Assembly (NCBI RefSeq): GCF_018252635.1
Contig: NZ_JAGTXM010000005.1
Span: 186,001 to 250,000, forward strand
Direction: 5' to 3'
Length of the DNA stretch: 64,000 nt
Source of the DNA: Citrobacter amalonaticus
GTDB taxonomy: Bacteria > Pseudomonadota > Gammaproteobacteria > Enterobacterales > Enterobacteriaceae
Below the pieces are notes generated by a model. That model ran no database searches and was not told the DNA's origin. It worked only from the letters and a program-made list of their open reading frames with translations. The translations under genes and the position numbers were made by a program. This document shows, piece after piece, positions 10,371 to 21,604 of the stretch. Each line of letters starts with the position of its first letter. The first letter of the stretch is position 1.

Positions 10371-10979
10371 ATGAAACTCATTGGTAGCTATACCAGCCCG
10401 TTTGTACGTAAAATTTCGATTCTGCTGCTGGAAAAAGGCATCACGTTTGAATTTGTTAATGAACTGCCCTACAACGCGGAAAACGGTGTAGCGCAGTACA
10501 ATCCGTTAGGAAAAGTCCCGGCGCTGGTGACTGACGAAGGTGAGTACTGGTTCGATTCGCCGATTATCGCCGAATACATTGAACTGCTTAATATTGCGCC
10601 GGCGATGCTGCCGCGTGAAGCGCTGGCCTCGCTGAAAGTTCGACAGATCGAGGCGCTGGCCGATGGGATTATGGACGCCGGGCTGGTGTCAGTGCGCGAA
10701 CAGGCACGTCCTGCCGCCCAGCAGTCGGAAACAGAACTGCTGCGCCAGCGCGAGAAAATTAACCGGAGTCTGGATGCGCTGGAAGGATACCTGGTCGACG
10801 GGACGATTAAACCTGACACCGTCGATCTGGCGACCATCGCCATTGCCTGCGCGGTGGGCTATCTCAACTTCCGTCGCGTCTCACCGGGCTGGTGTGTGAG
10901 CAGACCCCACCTGGTCAAGCTGGTGGAAACGCTGTTCCAGCGCGAGAGTTTTGCCCGTACTGAACCCCCAAAGGCTTGA
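10371..10979 (+). CDS. yibF: glutathione S-transferase homologue YibF
   Basis: This 202-residue cytosolic protein has a thioredoxin-like GST N-domain ([19 protein letters not shown], then [23 protein letters not shown] with the cis-Pro and the Asp-Ser glutathione contact) and a helical C-domain. E. coli YibF binds glutathione, but its physiological substrate is unknown. The frame opens eight codons earlier, but the ATG at 10371 follows AAGGA and matches the family start. It lies 98 bases before selA. In K-12 an rhs element lies between yibF and yibH; here they are adjacent. Confidence 0.93.
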   Translation: MKLIGSYTSPFVRKISILLLEKGITFEFVNELPYNAENGVAQYNPLGKVPALVTDEGEYWFDSPIIAEYIELLNIAPAMLPREALASLKVRQIEALADGIMDAGLVSVREQARPAAQQSETELLRQREKINRSLDALEGYLVDGTIKPDTVDLATIAIACAVGYLNFRRVSPGWCVSRPHLVKLVETLFQRESFARTEPPKA

Positions 10980-11077
10980 TTCATATTCTGTCCGTCCGGG
11001 CAATCTCACGTTACAATCCCCTCTATGTCGATATCCCTCTCCGTTGTGGGGAGGGTCACCAGCAGCCAGGCCTTTTC

Positions 11078-12469
11078 ATGACGACCGAAACCCGTTCGCT
11101 CTACAGTCAGCTTCCCGCCATTGATCGCTTATTGCGTGAAAGTGAATTTCTTAGCCTGCGTGAGACTCACGGGCATACCCGTGTCGTTGATCTGCTCCGT
11201 CAACTGCTTGATGAAGCAAGAGAGGTGATACGCGATACGCAGGCGTTGCCGGTCTGGTGTGAAGACTGGGCGCAGGAGGTGAACCTTCGGCTGGAAAAAG
11301 AGGCCCAGAGTGCGCTGCGTCCGGTTATCAACCTGACGGGCACGGTGCTGCATACTAACCTGGGGCGCGCTTTGCAGGCCGAAGAGGGCGTCGCGGCAGT
11401 CGCGCAGGCCATGCGCTCGCCGGTGACGCTGGAATATGACCTGGACGGCGCGGGACGCGGGCATCGCGACCGAGCGCTGGCGGAGCTGCTGTGCCGTATC
11501 ACCGGGGCGGAAGATGCTTGTATTGTCAATAACAATGCCGCGGCGGTGCTGCTGATGCTGGCCGCCACCGCCGCAGGTAAAGAGGTGGTGGTATCACGTG
11601 GTGAGCTGGTGGAGATTGGTGGCGCGTTTCGTATCCCGGATGTGATGCGCCAGGCGGGTTGTACGCTGCATGAAGTGGGAACCACTAACCGGACGCATGC
11701 TGACGACTATCGTCAGGCGGTGAATGAAAACACCGGTCTGCTGATGAAGGTGCACACCAGTAATTACAGCATCGAAGGCTTTACTCACTCTGTTGATGAA
11801 ACGGAACTGGTCCAGATCGGCAAGGCGCTGGAGATTGCGGTCGTGGTCGATCTCGGTAGCGGTTCGCTGGTCGATTTGAGCCAGTTTGGCCTGCCGAAAG
11901 AGCCCATGCCGCAGCAGTTAATTGCTGCGGGCGTCAGCCTGGTGAGCTTCTCGGGCGACAAGCTGTTAGGCGGTCCGCAGGCCGGGATCATCATCGGTAA
12001 GAAAGAGATGATTGCACAATTGCAGCGTCATCCGCTTAAACGTGCGCTGCGGGCGGATAAAATGACCCTTGCGGCGCTGGAAGCGACGTTACGTCTGTAT
12101 CTGCACCCGGAAGCCCTACCGGAGAAACTACCGACGCTGCGCCTGTTAACCCGCCGTAAAGAAGCCATTATGGCCCTGGCGGAGCGGCTTCAGGCACCGC
12201 TGGCCGCGCATTATGACGCGGAGTTTTCGGTATGCGTACAGCCCTGCCTGTCACAGATTGGCAGTGGCTCTTTGCCGGTTGATCGGCTTCCCAGCGCGGC
12301 ATTAACCTTTACACCACACGATGGTCGGGGAAGCCGTCTTGAAGCCCTGGCGACCCGCTGGCGTGAGCTGCCGGTTCCGGTCATCGGTCGTATTTACGAA
12401 GGCCGCCTGTGGCTGGATTTACGCTGTCTTGAAGATGAAACCCGGTTTATGGAGATGTTGTTGAAATGA
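11078..12469 (+). CDS. selA: L-seryl-tRNA(Sec) selenium transferase
   Basis: SelA is a PLP-dependent decameric enzyme that converts Ser-tRNA(Sec) to Sec-tRNA(Sec) using selenophosphate. The 463-residue product equals the E. coli length. The PLP lysine is K295 in [10 protein letters not shown] (checked by coordinate). The frame extends 34 codons further upstream into the yibF end, but the ATG at 11078 gives the family start [19 protein letters not shown]. Its stop overlaps the selB start as ATGA, so the two are co-translated. Confidence 0.97.
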   Translation: MTTETRSLYSQLPAIDRLLRESEFLSLRETHGHTRVVDLLRQLLDEAREVIRDTQALPVWCEDWAQEVNLRLEKEAQSALRPVINLTGTVLHTNLGRALQAEEGVAAVAQAMRSPVTLEYDLDGAGRGHRDRALAELLCRITGAEDACIVNNNAAAVLLMLAATAAGKEVVVSRGELVEIGGAFRIPDVMRQAGCTLHEVGTTNRTHADDYRQAVNENTGLLMKVHTSNYSIEGFTHSVDETELVQIGKALEIAVVVDLGSGSLVDLSQFGLPKEPMPQQLIAAGVSLVSFSGDKLLGGPQAGIIIGKKEMIAQLQRHPLKRALRADKMTLAALEATLRLYLHPEALPEKLPTLRLLTRRKEAIMALAERLQAPLAAHYDAEFSVCVQPCLSQIGSGSLPVDRLPSAALTFTPHDGRGSRLEALATRWRELPVPVIGRIYEGRLWLDLRCLEDETRFMEMLLK

Positions 12470-14313
12470 TTATTGCGACCGCCGGACATGTCGACCACGG
12501 GAAAACGACGTTGCTACAAGCCATTACCGGCGTGAATGCCGACCGTCTGCCGGAAGAGAAAAAGCGCGGCATGACCATTGATCTGGGCTATGCCTACTGG
12601 CCGCAGGCGGACGGGCGCGTGCTGGGTTTCATTGATGTCCCTGGTCACGAGAAGTTTCTCTCCAACATGCTGGCGGGCGTGGGCGGTATCGATCATGCGT
12701 TGCTGGTGGTGGCCTGTGACGATGGCGTGATGGCGCAAACGCGTGAACATCTGGCGATTCTGCAATTGACCGGGAATCCCACGCTGACGGTGGCGCTGAC
12801 CAAAGCCGATCGTGTGGATGAGGCGCGGGTGCAGGAAGTACAACGGCAGGTGCAGGATGTCCTGCGTGAGTATGGCTTTGCACAGGCGACGCTATTTGTG
12901 ACGGCCGCGAATGAAGGCCGTGGGATAGACGCGTTGCGCGAGCATTTGCAGCAACTGCCTGCCCGCGAACACGCCCGGGATCAGACGTTCAGGTTGGCTA
13001 TCGACCGGGCTTTTACCGTTAAAGGCGCTGGGCTGGTGGTGACCGGTACCGCGCTGAGCGGTGAAGTGAACGTTGGGGATACGCTGTGGCTGACCGGTGT
13101 GAATACGTCTGTGCGCGTGCGCGGACTTCACGCGCAAAACCAGGCGAGTGAGCATGCCCATGCCGGGCAGCGCATTGCGCTAAATATCGTCGGCGATGCT
13201 GAAAAAGAACAGCTTAACCGGGGTGACTGGCTGCTTTCAGACGCCCCACCTGAGCCGTTCACGCGGGTGATTGTCGCGCTGGAAAGCCACGTTCCGCTTA
13301 CGCAGTGGCAGCCGCTACATATTCACCATGCGGCAAGCCACGTAACCGGGCGCGTATCGTTGCTGGAAGATAACCTGGCGGAAATGGTGTTTGATACGCC
13401 ATTGTTGCTGGCCGATAACGACCGACTGGTACTGCGCGACATTTCCGCGCGCACCACGCTTGCCGGGGCGCGGGTGGTTGCACTTAATCCACCACGTCGC
13501 GGTAAACGCAAACCTGAATATCTGCAGTGGCTGGCGTCACTGGTGGCGGCGAAAGATGACAGTGCCGCGTTGGCTGTGCACCTGCAACGTGGGGCGGTAA
13601 ATCTGGCTGACTTCGCGTGGGCACGCCAGTTGAATGGCGACGGTATGCGTTCGCTCATTCACCAGCATGGTTTTATTCAGGCGGGTTATAGCCTGCTGAA
13701 TGCGGAAGTTGCCGCGCGCTGGCAGCGCAAAATTCTCGACACGCTGGCGACTTACCATGAGCAACATCGTGATGAGCCAGGTCCGGGACGCGAGCGTCTG
13801 CGTCGTATGGCGCTGCCGATGGAAGATGAAGCGCTGGTGCTGTTGTTGATTGAACAAATGCGCAACAGCGGCGATATCCACAGCCACCATGGCTGGTTGC
13901 ATCTGCCGGATCACAAGGCCGGATTTACTGACGAACAGCAGGCTATCTGGCTTAAGGCCGCGCCGTTATTTGGTGACGAGCCCTGGTGGGTCCGCGATCT
14001 CGCTCGCGAAACCGCGACCGAGGAACAAACTATGCGGCTGGTTCTGCGACAGGCCGCACAGCAAGGGATGATTACGGCGATCGTAAAAGATCGTTACTAC
14101 CGCAACGATCGCATCGTGGCTTTCGCCAGTATGATCCGCGAACTGGATCAGGAAAAAGGCTCAACCTGTGCAGCAGATTTTCGCGATCGGTTAGGCGTCG
14201 GGCGAAAGCTGGCGATTCAGATCCTGGAATATTTTGACCGGATTGGCTTTACTCGTCGCCGTGGAAACGATCATCTATTACGTGATGCGTTATTATTTCC
14301 GGAAAAGGAATAG
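12466..14313 (+). CDS. selB: selenocysteine-specific elongation factor SelB
   Basis: SelB is a GTPase that delivers Sec-tRNA(Sec) to UGA codons next to a SECIS hairpin. The 615-residue chain has an EF-Tu-like G domain with P-loop GHVDHGKTT (residues 7-15), DVPGHEK (switch II, near 58-64) and TKAD, two beta-barrel domains, and C-terminal winged helices (from about residue 380) that bind the SECIS RNA. It overlaps selA by four bases and ends before a strong terminator. With selA it implies that selenoproteins such as formate dehydrogenases are encoded elsewhere. Confidence 0.97.
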   Translation: MIIATAGHVDHGKTTLLQAITGVNADRLPEEKKRGMTIDLGYAYWPQADGRVLGFIDVPGHEKFLSNMLAGVGGIDHALLVVACDDGVMAQTREHLAILQLTGNPTLTVALTKADRVDEARVQEVQRQVQDVLREYGFAQATLFVTAANEGRGIDALREHLQQLPAREHARDQTFRLAIDRAFTVKGAGLVVTGTALSGEVNVGDTLWLTGVNTSVRVRGLHAQNQASEHAHAGQRIALNIVGDAEKEQLNRGDWLLSDAPPEPFTRVIVALESHVPLTQWQPLHIHHAASHVTGRVSLLEDNLAEMVFDTPLLLADNDRLVLRDISARTTLAGARVVALNPPRRGKRKPEYLQWLASLVAAKDDSAALAVHLQRGAVNLADFAWARQLNGDGMRSLIHQHGFIQAGYSLLNAEVAARWQRKILDTLATYHEQHRDEPGPGRERLRRMALPMEDEALVLLLIEQMRNSGDIHSHHGWLHLPDHKAGFTDEQQAIWLKAAPLFGDEPWWVRDLARETATEEQTMRLVLRQAAQQGMITAIVKDRYYRNDRIVAFASMIRELDQEKGSTCAADFRDRLGVGRKLAIQILEYFDRIGFTRRRGNDHLLRDALLFPEKE

Positions 14314-14363
14314 TACAATTTATTTAAAACAAAAATGAATTGATACAATAAATAGTTTGAAAC

Positions 14364-14405
14364 GAAAAGAGCCCATTAATTTGTAGCCTAATGTGCTCTT
14401 TTATT
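14364..14405 (+). terminator. intrinsic terminator after selAB
   Basis: AAAAGAGC pairs with GCTCTTTT, and after one mismatch CATTA pairs with TAATG around a ten-base loop. The stem is followed by TATTTTTTC. It lies about 50 bases after the selB stop. Confidence 0.85.
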
Positions 14406-14498
14406 TTTTCATTAAATAAATGGCCATTGCGATCATATTTTATCTTGTGATTCGTTCGTATGCTGCAACCCCTTCTGAAAATATTAAGGATTGAGCAT

Positions 14499-15650
14499 AT
14501 GGCTGCTTCAACATTTTATATTCCTTCTGTGAATATAATAGGGTCTGATTCATTAAAAGATGCAATGAATACGATGGCGGAATATGGTTTTCGCCGGACG
14601 TTAATCGTTACGGACAGTGTGCTGACGAAGTTAGGTATGGCGGCAGATATTCAAAAAGCATTGCAGCAGCGTGATATTTTTAGCGTCATTTTTGATGGTA
14701 CACATCCTAATCCGACAACAATAAACGTCGCCGACGGTCTTCAGATCCTGAAAAATAATGACTGTGGCAGCGTTATTTCACTGGGCGGCGGTTCCCCACA
14801 TGATTGCGCCAAAGGGATTGCGCTGGTGGCCGCGAATGGAGGAGATATTCGCGATTATGAAGGCGTTGATCGCTCGGCAAAACCACAGTTGCCGATGATT
14901 GCTATTAACACGACGGCAGGGACTGCGTCTGAAATGACGCGTTTCTGCATCATCACTGACGTCGAGCGTCACATCAAAATGGCGATCGTGGATAAACATG
15001 TCACGCCACTGCTTTCGGTGAATGACTCGTCGTTGATGATTGGCATGCCAAAATCGCTGACGGCGGCGACCGGTATGGATGCGTTGACCCATGCGATTGA
15101 AGCTTATGTTTCTGTGGCCGCCACGCCGATCACCGATGCCTGCGCTCTGAAAGCGGTGACTATGATTTCTGACAATCTGAGCATCGCCGTGGAATCGGGC
15201 GGCAATGTGCATGCGCGCGAAGCGATGGCCTATGCGCAGTTCCTGGCGGGTATGGCTTTCAATAATGCGTCACTAGGCTATGTCCACGCGATGGCACACC
15301 AGTTAGGCGGTTTCTATGACCTGCCGCACGGCGTGTGCAATGCCGTCCTGCTACCGCACGTTCAGGTGTTCAATAGTCAGGTGGCCGCAGCGCGTCTGCG
15401 TGACTGCGCGGCAGCAATGGGCGTGCATGTCGCGGGGATGACCGACGCCGAAGGTGCCAAAGCCTGTATCGATGCGATCCGTTCGCTGGCGCAGCAGGTG
15501 GATATCCCGGCGGGCCTGCGTGACCTGGGCGTGAAAGAAGACGATATTCCGGTGCTGGCGACCAATGCGTTGAAAGATGCCTGCGGTCTGACCAATCCAA
15601 TCCAGGCGACGCACGACGAGATTATGGCTATCTACCGTACGGCGATGTAA
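14499..15650 (+). CDS. yiaY: iron-containing alcohol dehydrogenase YiaY
   Basis: This 383-residue group III Fe-dependent alcohol dehydrogenase is close to FucO/AdhB-type enzymes and equal in length to E. coli YiaY. It has the NAD motif [11 protein letters not shown] (about residues 95-105), the family signature [12 protein letters not shown], and the metal-ligand histidines in [23 protein letters not shown]. The natural substrate is not established. The ATG at 14499 follows AAGGA; the frame is open 13 codons upstream. It lies 92 bases before aldB, an alcohol-then-aldehyde order that suggests related roles. Confidence 0.93.
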   Translation: MAASTFYIPSVNIIGSDSLKDAMNTMAEYGFRRTLIVTDSVLTKLGMAADIQKALQQRDIFSVIFDGTHPNPTTINVADGLQILKNNDCGSVISLGGGSPHDCAKGIALVAANGGDIRDYEGVDRSAKPQLPMIAINTTAGTASEMTRFCIITDVERHIKMAIVDKHVTPLLSVNDSSLMIGMPKSLTAATGMDALTHAIEAYVSVAATPITDACALKAVTMISDNLSIAVESGGNVHAREAMAYAQFLAGMAFNNASLGYVHAMAHQLGGFYDLPHGVCNAVLLPHVQVFNSQVAAARLRDCAAAMGVHVAGMTDAEGAKACIDAIRSLAQQVDIPAGLRDLGVKEDDIPVLATNALKDACGLTNPIQATHDEIMAIYRTAM

Positions 15651-15742
15651 TTCGTGACCTTTGTCGTAAACCTATGAGCGGCTGGCGAGAAAATCGCCAG
15701 CCACGTCTACCCTTGTTATACCCCTGGAGCAAGGAGACGATC

Positions 15743-17275
15743 ATGACTAATAATCCCCCCCGTATTCAGCCCGGCGAGTATGGTTTTCCCCTAAAGTTAA
15801 AGGCCCGTTACGACAACTTTATCGGTGGCGACTGGGTTGCCCCAAGTGATGGTGAGTATTACCAGAACCTGACGCCCGTCACCGGGCAACTGTTATGCGA
15901 AGTAGCTTCTTCCGGTAAAAGGGACATTGACCTGGCGCTCGACGCGGCCCACAAGGTGAAAGATAAGTGGGCGCATACTTCTGTTCAGGATCGGGCCGCG
16001 ATACTGTTCAAAATTGCCGACCGTATGGAGCAGAATCTCGCACTGCTGGCAACGGCAGAAACCTGGGATAACGGTAAACCGATCCGTGAAACCAGCGCGG
16101 CGGATGTACCGCTGGCAATCGACCACTTCCGTTATTTCGCCTCCTGTATTCGCGCCCAGGAGGGCGGGATCAGTGAAGTGGACAGCGACACTGTGGCCTA
16201 TCACTTCCACGAGCCGCTCGGCGTGGTCGGGCAAATCATCCCGTGGAACTTCCCCTTATTGATGGCGAGCTGGAAAATGGCGCCCGCGCTGGCGGCAGGA
16301 AACTGCGTGGTGCTTAAACCCGCACGCCTGACGCCGCTGTCCGTTTTACTGCTGATGGAAGTGATTGGCGATCTCCTCCCGCCTGGGGTGGTGAACGTAG
16401 TGAACGGCGCGGGCGGTGAGATTGGCGAGTATCTGGCAACATCGAAGCGCATCGCCAAAGTGGCATTCACCGGCTCAACGGAAGTCGGGCAGCAAATCAT
16501 GCAATACGCCACGCAGAATATCATCCCGGTCACCCTGGAACTGGGTGGGAAATCGCCGAACATTTTCTTCGCCGACGTGATGGACGAAGAGGATGCCTTC
16601 TTCGATAAAGCGCTGGAGGGCTTTGCGCTCTTTGCCTTTAACCAGGGCGAGGTTTGCACTTGCCCGAGCCGTGCACTGGTACAGGAATCCATCTACGAGC
16701 GCTTTATGGAGCGCGCTATCCGCCGCGTAGAAAGTATCCGCAGCGGTAACCCGCTGGACAGCGTGACGCAAATGGGGGCGCAGGTCTCCCATGGGCAGTT
16801 GGAAACTATCCTGAATTACATTGATATCGGTAAGAAAGAAGGCGCGGATGTCCTGACTGGCGGGCGGCGTAAGCAGCTTGAAGGTGAGCTGAAAGACGGT
16901 TATTACCTCGAGCCGACCATCTTGTTTGGTCAGAATAATATGCGCGTGTTCCAGGAGGAGATCTTTGGCCCGGTACTGGCGGTGACCACCTTCAAGACAA
17001 TGGACGAGGCGCTGGAGCTAGCCAACGATACCCAGTACGGTCTCGGGGCGGGCGTCTGGAGCCGCAACGGCAATCTGGCATATAAAATGGGGCGCGGCAT
17101 TCAGGCAGGACGCGTGTGGACCAACTGCTACCATGCTTATCCGGCCCATGCAGCCTTTGGCGGCTATAAGCAGTCGGGGATCGGGCGCGAAACGCACAAA
17201 ATGATGCTGGAGCATTATCAACAGACAAAATGTTTGCTGGTGAGCTACTCTGATAAACCGCTGGGACTCTTTTAA
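15743..17275 (+). CDS. aldB: aldehyde dehydrogenase AldB
   Basis: This 510-residue NAD(P)-dependent aldehyde dehydrogenase, known in E. coli as a stationary-phase, ethanol-induced enzyme preferring NADP, oxidises acetaldehyde and similar aldehydes. The general-base motif LELGGKSPN and the catalytic cysteine at 305 (in [10 protein letters not shown]) are present, along with the cofactor loop [11 protein letters not shown]. The ATG at 15743 follows AAGGAG; the frame is open 23 codons upstream, but that would not match the family. A hairpin follows its stop. Confidence 0.96.
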   Translation: MTNNPPRIQPGEYGFPLKLKARYDNFIGGDWVAPSDGEYYQNLTPVTGQLLCEVASSGKRDIDLALDAAHKVKDKWAHTSVQDRAAILFKIADRMEQNLALLATAETWDNGKPIRETSAADVPLAIDHFRYFASCIRAQEGGISEVDSDTVAYHFHEPLGVVGQIIPWNFPLLMASWKMAPALAAGNCVVLKPARLTPLSVLLLMEVIGDLLPPGVVNVVNGAGGEIGEYLATSKRIAKVAFTGSTEVGQQIMQYATQNIIPVTLELGGKSPNIFFADVMDEEDAFFDKALEGFALFAFNQGEVCTCPSRALVQESIYERFMERAIRRVESIRSGNPLDSVTQMGAQVSHGQLETILNYIDIGKKEGADVLTGGRRKQLEGELKDGYYLEPTILFGQNNMRVFQEEIFGPVLAVTTFKTMDEALELANDTQYGLGAGVWSRNGNLAYKMGRGIQAGRVWTNCYHAYPAHAAFGGYKQSGIGRETHKMMLEHYQQTKCLLVSYSDKPLGLF

Positions 17276-17282
17276 CTGACAG

Positions 17283-17320
17283 CGTAATGCCCGATGGCGC
17301 TTTGCTTATCGGGCATTACG
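17283..17320. terminator. bidirectional hairpin after aldB (REP-like)
   Basis: CGTAATGCCCGAT (17283-17295) and its exact complement ATCGGGCATTACG (17308-17320) flank a 12-base loop, GGCGCTTTGCTT. It lies between the convergent aldB and the small membrane-protein gene, and can end or protect both transcripts. Confidence 0.75.
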
Positions 17321-17321
17321 A

Positions 17322-17636
17322 TTAATCCACCACCTTAACCTGTAACGGACGGAAACGGCTATAGACCCACAGTCCGAGGCAAGCAATCGACCCGATGAAA
17401 ACGGTAAACAGTACCGTGATAAACACGCCGCTGAACAATGCGGCAGGAATCGCCATCAAACCATGCACGGGCTGATCGTTCCATTTCACCAGATCGAAGC
17501 CAAAAAGACTCAACACACCGCAAACAAAACTGAAAGATATCATTGGGATACCAAGGCCAATCAGTAATAAACGGTAAATCGTAGCCGCTTTGATGCGCTT
17601 GAGGCTGACGGTAGATGAGGTTTCCGCGTTGTTCAT
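17322..17636 (-). CDS. small inner-membrane protein, not recognised
   Basis: I do not recognise this 104-residue product. It has a short charged N-terminus (MNNAETSSTVSLKRIKAAT), two hydrophobic segments (about residues 19-46 and 62-92) joined by a polar loop (DLVKWNDQPVHG), and a basic C-terminal tail. An AGGA ribosome site lies six bases before the ATG. It faces aldB across a hairpin and is divergent from yiaW-yiaV. No gene occupies this position in E. coli K-12 as I remember it. It is probably real, with no function assigned. Confidence 0.65.
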   Translation of the reverse strand: MNNAETSSTVSLKRIKAATIYRLLLIGLGIPMISFSFVCGVLSLFGFDLVKWNDQPVHGLMAIPAALFSGVFITVLFTVFIGSIACLGLWVYSRFRPLQVKVVD

Positions 17637-17824
17637 TTTTAATCCTGTAGTATTGGTGTGAAATCATAATAAACTGCGACAAGCATAAAAAACAACATAC
17701 TAAAAAACGTACTGTATATAAAAAACCATATGTCGATATATAAATATGAGAATTGCAGGACATCTGGTCATTCCACTATCATTCTTAAACATTTTTATTT
17801 TTGACGCTATTCACTGAGGGGAAT

Positions 17825-18151
17825 ATGTTTCTCGATTATTTTGCGCTTGGGGTGCTGATTTTTGTATTCCTGGTCATTTTTTACGGGATTATCATCTTAC
17901 ATGATATTCCCTATTTAATTGCGAAAAAACGCAATCATCCTCATGCCGATGCCATTCATGTTGCAGGGTGGGTGAGTTTGTTTACATTACATGTTATCTG
18001 GCCTTTCTTGTGGATTTGGGCCACGCTCTATCGTCCGGAGCGCGGATGGGGAATGCAAAACCCTGAACCTGGCATAATGCAACTTCAGGAGCGCATTGCC
18101 GGGCTGGAAAAACAACTGGCAGACCTGAAATCCTCCTCTGGTGAGTATTAA
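17825..18151 (+). CDS. yiaW: DUF3302 inner-membrane protein YiaW (YibI paralogue)
   Basis: This 108-residue protein is a paralogue of YibI. The first 75 or so residues are nearly identical ([32 protein letters not shown]), with a transmembrane helix at the N-terminus and a second near residues 48-68; the C-terminal tail is shorter. The start MFLDYF follows GAGGGGAAT and matches E. coli YiaW; the frame opens eight codons upstream. It precedes yiaV by two bases, so the pair mirrors yibI-yibH nine kilobases away. Confidence 0.92.
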   Translation: MFLDYFALGVLIFVFLVIFYGIIILHDIPYLIAKKRNHPHADAIHVAGWVSLFTLHVIWPFLWIWATLYRPERGWGMQNPEPGIMQLQERIAGLEKQLADLKSSSGEY

Positions 18152-18153
18152 TT

Positions 18154-19290
18154 ATGGATTTACTGATTATCCTGACCTATGTGGCTTTGGCATGGGCGAT
18201 TTTTAAGATCTTTAAAATTCCCGTTAATAAATGGACCATACCGACGGCGGCGCTGGGCGGGATATTTATTGTCAGCGGTTTAATCCTGTTAATGAATTAT
18301 AACCACCCCTATACGTTTAAAGCGCAAAAAGCGGTGGTGTCTATTCCCGTTGTCCCGCAGGTTACCGGCGTGGTGATTGACGTAACGGACAAGAAAAATA
18401 CGCTGATTAAAAAAGGTGAAGTACTGTTCAGGCTGGATCCCACGCGCTATCAGGCCAGGGTGGATCGTTTACTGGCGGATATCGTGACGGCGCAGCATAA
18501 GCAGCATGCGCTGGGCGCTGAACTGGCGGAAATGACGGCAAATACGCAGCAGGCAAAAGCCACACGAGACAAGTTTGCTAAAGAGTATCAGCGCTATGTG
18601 CAGGGGAGTCAGGCAAAGATCAATCCGTTTTCTGAGCGCGACATTGACGTCGCACGGCAGAACTACCTGGCGCAAGAGGCTTCGGTGAAATCGGCAGCAG
18701 CGGAACAACAGCAGATTCAAAGCCAGCTAGACAGTCTGGTGTCAGGCGAGCACTCTCAAATTGCCAGTCTGAAAGCGCAATTAGCCGAAGCGAAATATAA
18801 CCTTCAACAGACGATTGTTCGCGCGCCAAGCGATGGTTATGTAACTCAGGTGCTGATTCGCCCAGGTACCTATGCGGCCTCGTTACCGTTGCGCCCGGTG
18901 ATGGTGTTTATTCCTGCTCAGAAGCGACAAATTGTCGCGCAATTCCGCCAGAACTCGCTGCTGCGACTGGAACCTGGCGATGAAGCGGAAGTGGTATTCA
19001 ATGCACTGCCGGGTAAAGTATTCAGCGGTAAGTTGGCTGCCATCAGTCCGGCGGTACCTGGCGGGACGTACCAGTCTACCGGGACGTTACAGTCGTTGAA
19101 TACGGTACCGGGGTCGGAAGGGATTATTGCCACGATCGAGTTAAACGATCATGCTGATTTAAGTGCCTTACCGGATGGGATTTATGCACAGGTGGCGGTC
19201 TACTCTGACCATTTCAGCCATGTCTCTGTCATGCGTAAAGTATTGTTACGCATGACAAGTTGGGTACATTACCTCTATCTGGATCATTAA
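18154..19290 (+). CDS. yiaV: HlyD/EmrA-type membrane fusion protein YiaV
   Basis: This 378-residue periplasmic-adaptor-type protein is collinear with YibH without gaps. It has N-terminal membrane helices, a split lipoyl/barrel domain ([20 protein letters not shown] ... [20 protein letters not shown]) and a long coiled hairpin rich in Ala, Gln and Glu (about residues 95-210), the least conserved part. It is co-transcribed with yiaW. Its last four bases overlap the end of the convergent yiaU. Export function is inferred; the substrate and partner pump are unknown. Confidence 0.92.
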   Translation: MDLLIILTYVALAWAIFKIFKIPVNKWTIPTAALGGIFIVSGLILLMNYNHPYTFKAQKAVVSIPVVPQVTGVVIDVTDKKNTLIKKGEVLFRLDPTRYQARVDRLLADIVTAQHKQHALGAELAEMTANTQQAKATRDKFAKEYQRYVQGSQAKINPFSERDIDVARQNYLAQEASVKSAAAEQQQIQSQLDSLVSGEHSQIASLKAQLAEAKYNLQQTIVRAPSDGYVTQVLIRPGTYAASLPLRPVMVFIPAQKRQIVAQFRQNSLLRLEPGDEAEVVFNALPGKVFSGKLAAISPAVPGGTYQSTGTLQSLNTVPGSEGIIATIELNDHADLSALPDGIYAQVAVYSDHFSHVSVMRKVLLRMTSWVHYLYLDH

Positions 19291-20261
19291 TGGTCGTTGA
19301 CTGAGGCTTGCTCTGGGCGCAGCAGTTGCGTCTGAGCAAGCTGGTTGCGGATTTCACGTAGCATTTCATCCAGTACGTACTGTACTCGCCAGGGCTGGTA
19401 CTCTCGCTTGCGAAAGATCGCGACCAAATCCAGCCACCACTCGTGCTGTTCTGAAAAGCAAGGGACTAGCGCCCCGGTCTTTAGATCGTTTTGCACGCTT
19501 TCGTTTGGCGCAAACACAATACCCAGATGGTTACGTGCGAGTTCCAGTGCCGACTGGGTATTGTCACAAACGTAATTCCCCGTCACGCGATAATCCCGCA
19601 TCTCTTGACTGCCGACGCTGTTGAATCGCCAGACGTTAGCATCATCAATCATCATTGAATCGATCAGAATGCAGGAGTGATGCGCAAGGTCTTCAGGTCG
19701 GCTGATTGGGTGCTTTTCCAGGTAGGTTTGGCTGGCAAAGGCCGTCACTGCATATTTGGTAATAAAACTGGCAACCAGTGATTCATCTTTCGGGTGAGCA
19801 TAGGTGATTAATACGTCACAGTCGTCAGGAAACTCGACGCCTTCATAAAAGGCTTTTGGCTCCAGGTTGCAGGTTTTTAGCGACAAAGAGATATCGCCAA
19901 TGTCTTTAATTCTGGCGATAACCCGTTTCGATAAGTAAGCGATGATGCCTGTCGGCGCGTACACCGTTACCCGTCCCCGCTTTTCGTGTTTATAATCAGC
20001 AATGAAATGGTTAAGCTGCTCGTTTCTGTCGAGCATATCATTAATGTAGGGCAGAAGTGCCGCGCCAAAAGGGGTCAGCGTCAGTTGCCGGGTCGTCCGG
20101 TCAAAGACCTTAAGACCGACTTTTGATTCAAAATCAGCAAGATATTTGCTGACGTTGGCCTGCGCGATACCGAGAACGGTTGCCGCATGACTGATGTTTT
20201 CACTGGCAGCAATGACTGAGATGATCTTTAATTCCCGGTGCTTGAGTTGTAGTTTATTCAT
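19287..20261 (-). CDS. yiaU: LysR-family transcriptional regulator YiaU
   Basis: This 324-residue LysR-type regulator has an N-terminal winged helix-turn-helix (about residues 5-64; [26 protein letters not shown]) and a periplasmic-binding-like effector domain (about 95-300). It is divergent from yiaT and convergent with yiaV, as in E. coli. By LysR habit it probably acts on the yiaU-yiaT spacer. The effector is unknown. Confidence 0.9.
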   Translation of the reverse strand: MNKLQLKHRELKIISVIAASENISHAATVLGIAQANVSKYLADFESKVGLKVFDRTTRQLTLTPFGAALLPYINDMLDRNEQLNHFIADYKHEKRGRVTVYAPTGIIAYLSKRVIARIKDIGDISLSLKTCNLEPKAFYEGVEFPDDCDVLITYAHPKDESLVASFITKYAVTAFASQTYLEKHPISRPEDLAHHSCILIDSMMIDDANVWRFNSVGSQEMRDYRVTGNYVCDNTQSALELARNHLGIVFAPNESVQNDLKTGALVPCFSEQHEWWLDLVAIFRKREYQPWRVQYVLDEMLREIRNQLAQTQLLRPEQASVNDH

Positions 20262-20384
20262 CGCAGCAGCCCAATATATATAAGTTTTTATATATTACTA
20301 TATAAATATGTGCCTTGCACCGAAGAATTTGTAAGCATTATTATTTCCGACGCTTTGTGGCTTATTTAAAATGGAACGTCGGGC

Positions 20385-21125
20385 ATGTTAATTAAACGCA
20401 ATATAGTTGCTCTATTTGCTTTCTCGTTTATCGCCAGTGCATCTGCTTCGGAATTATCCATTGGTGCGGGCGCGATATATAATGAATCTCCTTATCGTGG
20501 GTATAATGAAAATACCCATGCCATTCCTCTCATTAGTTATGAAGGCGAATCGTTCTATGTTCGCCAGACTTCGCTGGGCTACATTTTGTCTAAAAGTGAA
20601 CAAAATGAATTTAGCCTGACCGCGTCCTGGATGCCGTTGGAATTTGATCCTTCCGATAACGACGACCATGCCATGAAAAAGCTCGATAAGCGTGATAGCA
20701 CGATGATGGCGGGCGCGGCATGGTATCACCACGAGAATTGGGGGAGCGTGAAGGTTTCTGCGTCAACCGATGTTCTGGATAACAACAATGGCTGGATGGG
20801 GGAATTATCACTGTTCCGTAAAATTCCTGTCGGCCAGTTTGCTCTGATCCCCTCTGTTGGCGTGTTCTACTACGATGAAAATTTTAACGATTACTATTAT
20901 GGTGTATCAGGCAGCGAATCCCGTCGCAGTGGTCTGAACCGCTATTCGGCACAGGACAGTTGGGTTCCTTACATTAGCCTGACCGCAAAATATCCCGTCA
21001 CCGACAATATCGTTCTGACGGCGAGCGCGGCTTACAGTGCGCTACCGGATGAAATCAAAGATAGTCCGATGATCGACCGTGATGATAGCTTTACTTTCAT
21101 ATCAGGCGTGAGTTGGCGCTTCTAA
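20385..21125 (+). CDS. yiaT: MipA/OmpV-family outer-membrane protein YiaT
   Basis: This 246-residue protein has a signal peptide (MLIKRNIVALFAFSFIASASA, cleavage near residue 21) and the alternating-residue, aromatic-rich pattern of a beta-barrel ending in Trp-Arg-Phe, the usual outer-membrane C-terminal signal. The MipA/OmpV family includes the MltA-interacting protein; the specific role of YiaT is unknown. It is divergent from the LysR gene yiaU, 123 bases away. Confidence 0.9.
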   Translation: MLIKRNIVALFAFSFIASASASELSIGAGAIYNESPYRGYNENTHAIPLISYEGESFYVRQTSLGYILSKSEQNEFSLTASWMPLEFDPSDNDDHAMKKLDKRDSTMMAGAAWYHHENWGSVKVSASTDVLDNNNGWMGELSLFRKIPVGQFALIPSVGVFYYDENFNDYYYGVSGSESRRSGLNRYSAQDSWVPYISLTAKYPVTDNIVLTASAAYSALPDEIKDSPMIDRDDSFTFISGVSWRF

Positions 21126-21604
21126 GAGTGTGAGAAGAATTGCCGGACGGTGGCCATTGTCCCGGTCTGGGATGGGTTAAATCCACAGGCCTGCCGCCGT
21201 TCGGCATATTTCTACCGCTATTCTGGTAAGAGAACTACACTGTAAGCATAATTGTCCCGGAACGGCCTGTTGCCGGGAGTCACTTTCCCTCTCTATGACG
21301 CTTTATTGATCCCTACAGCATATTAAGCTGTAATTTGTGATAAATATGCCCGTTTAACTTGCACTATCGTTTATTTACACTGAAATAGAATAACGCTCTG
21401 ATAATTTGTTTTTAGAGTTTATTTTACAGCGCCTGGATTTATCCTTTAGATATTCACGCTACACTTTGCTTGCAGCGAGATTAAAATGAACGCTTCAGGC
21501 ATCTATTGAAATTAACTCTATTTTTTTTAAACTTGCGTAAGACAATATCTACAAGGACTTACACATGTTTAGCTATCGATAGTTCAGTAAAACGTGAGTA
21601 TGTA
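21126..21604. other. AT-rich spacer, no gene recognised
   Basis: This 479-base region between yiaT and the winged-helix gene shows a weak hairpin (CCCGG/CCGGG, about 21257-21278) and is strikingly AT-rich after 21300. A frame continuous with the regulator opens at a TTG at 21506, but I see no ribosome site for it. E. coli K-12 has the yiaK-sgbE sugar operon in this interval; no remnant of those genes is visible. Confidence 0.6.

Noticed and set aside
21506-21604. TTG-started N-terminal extension of the winged-helix regulator
   Set aside because: There is no ribosome site before it, and the extra 33 residues add nothing domain-like; the internal ATG codons give a compact protein.
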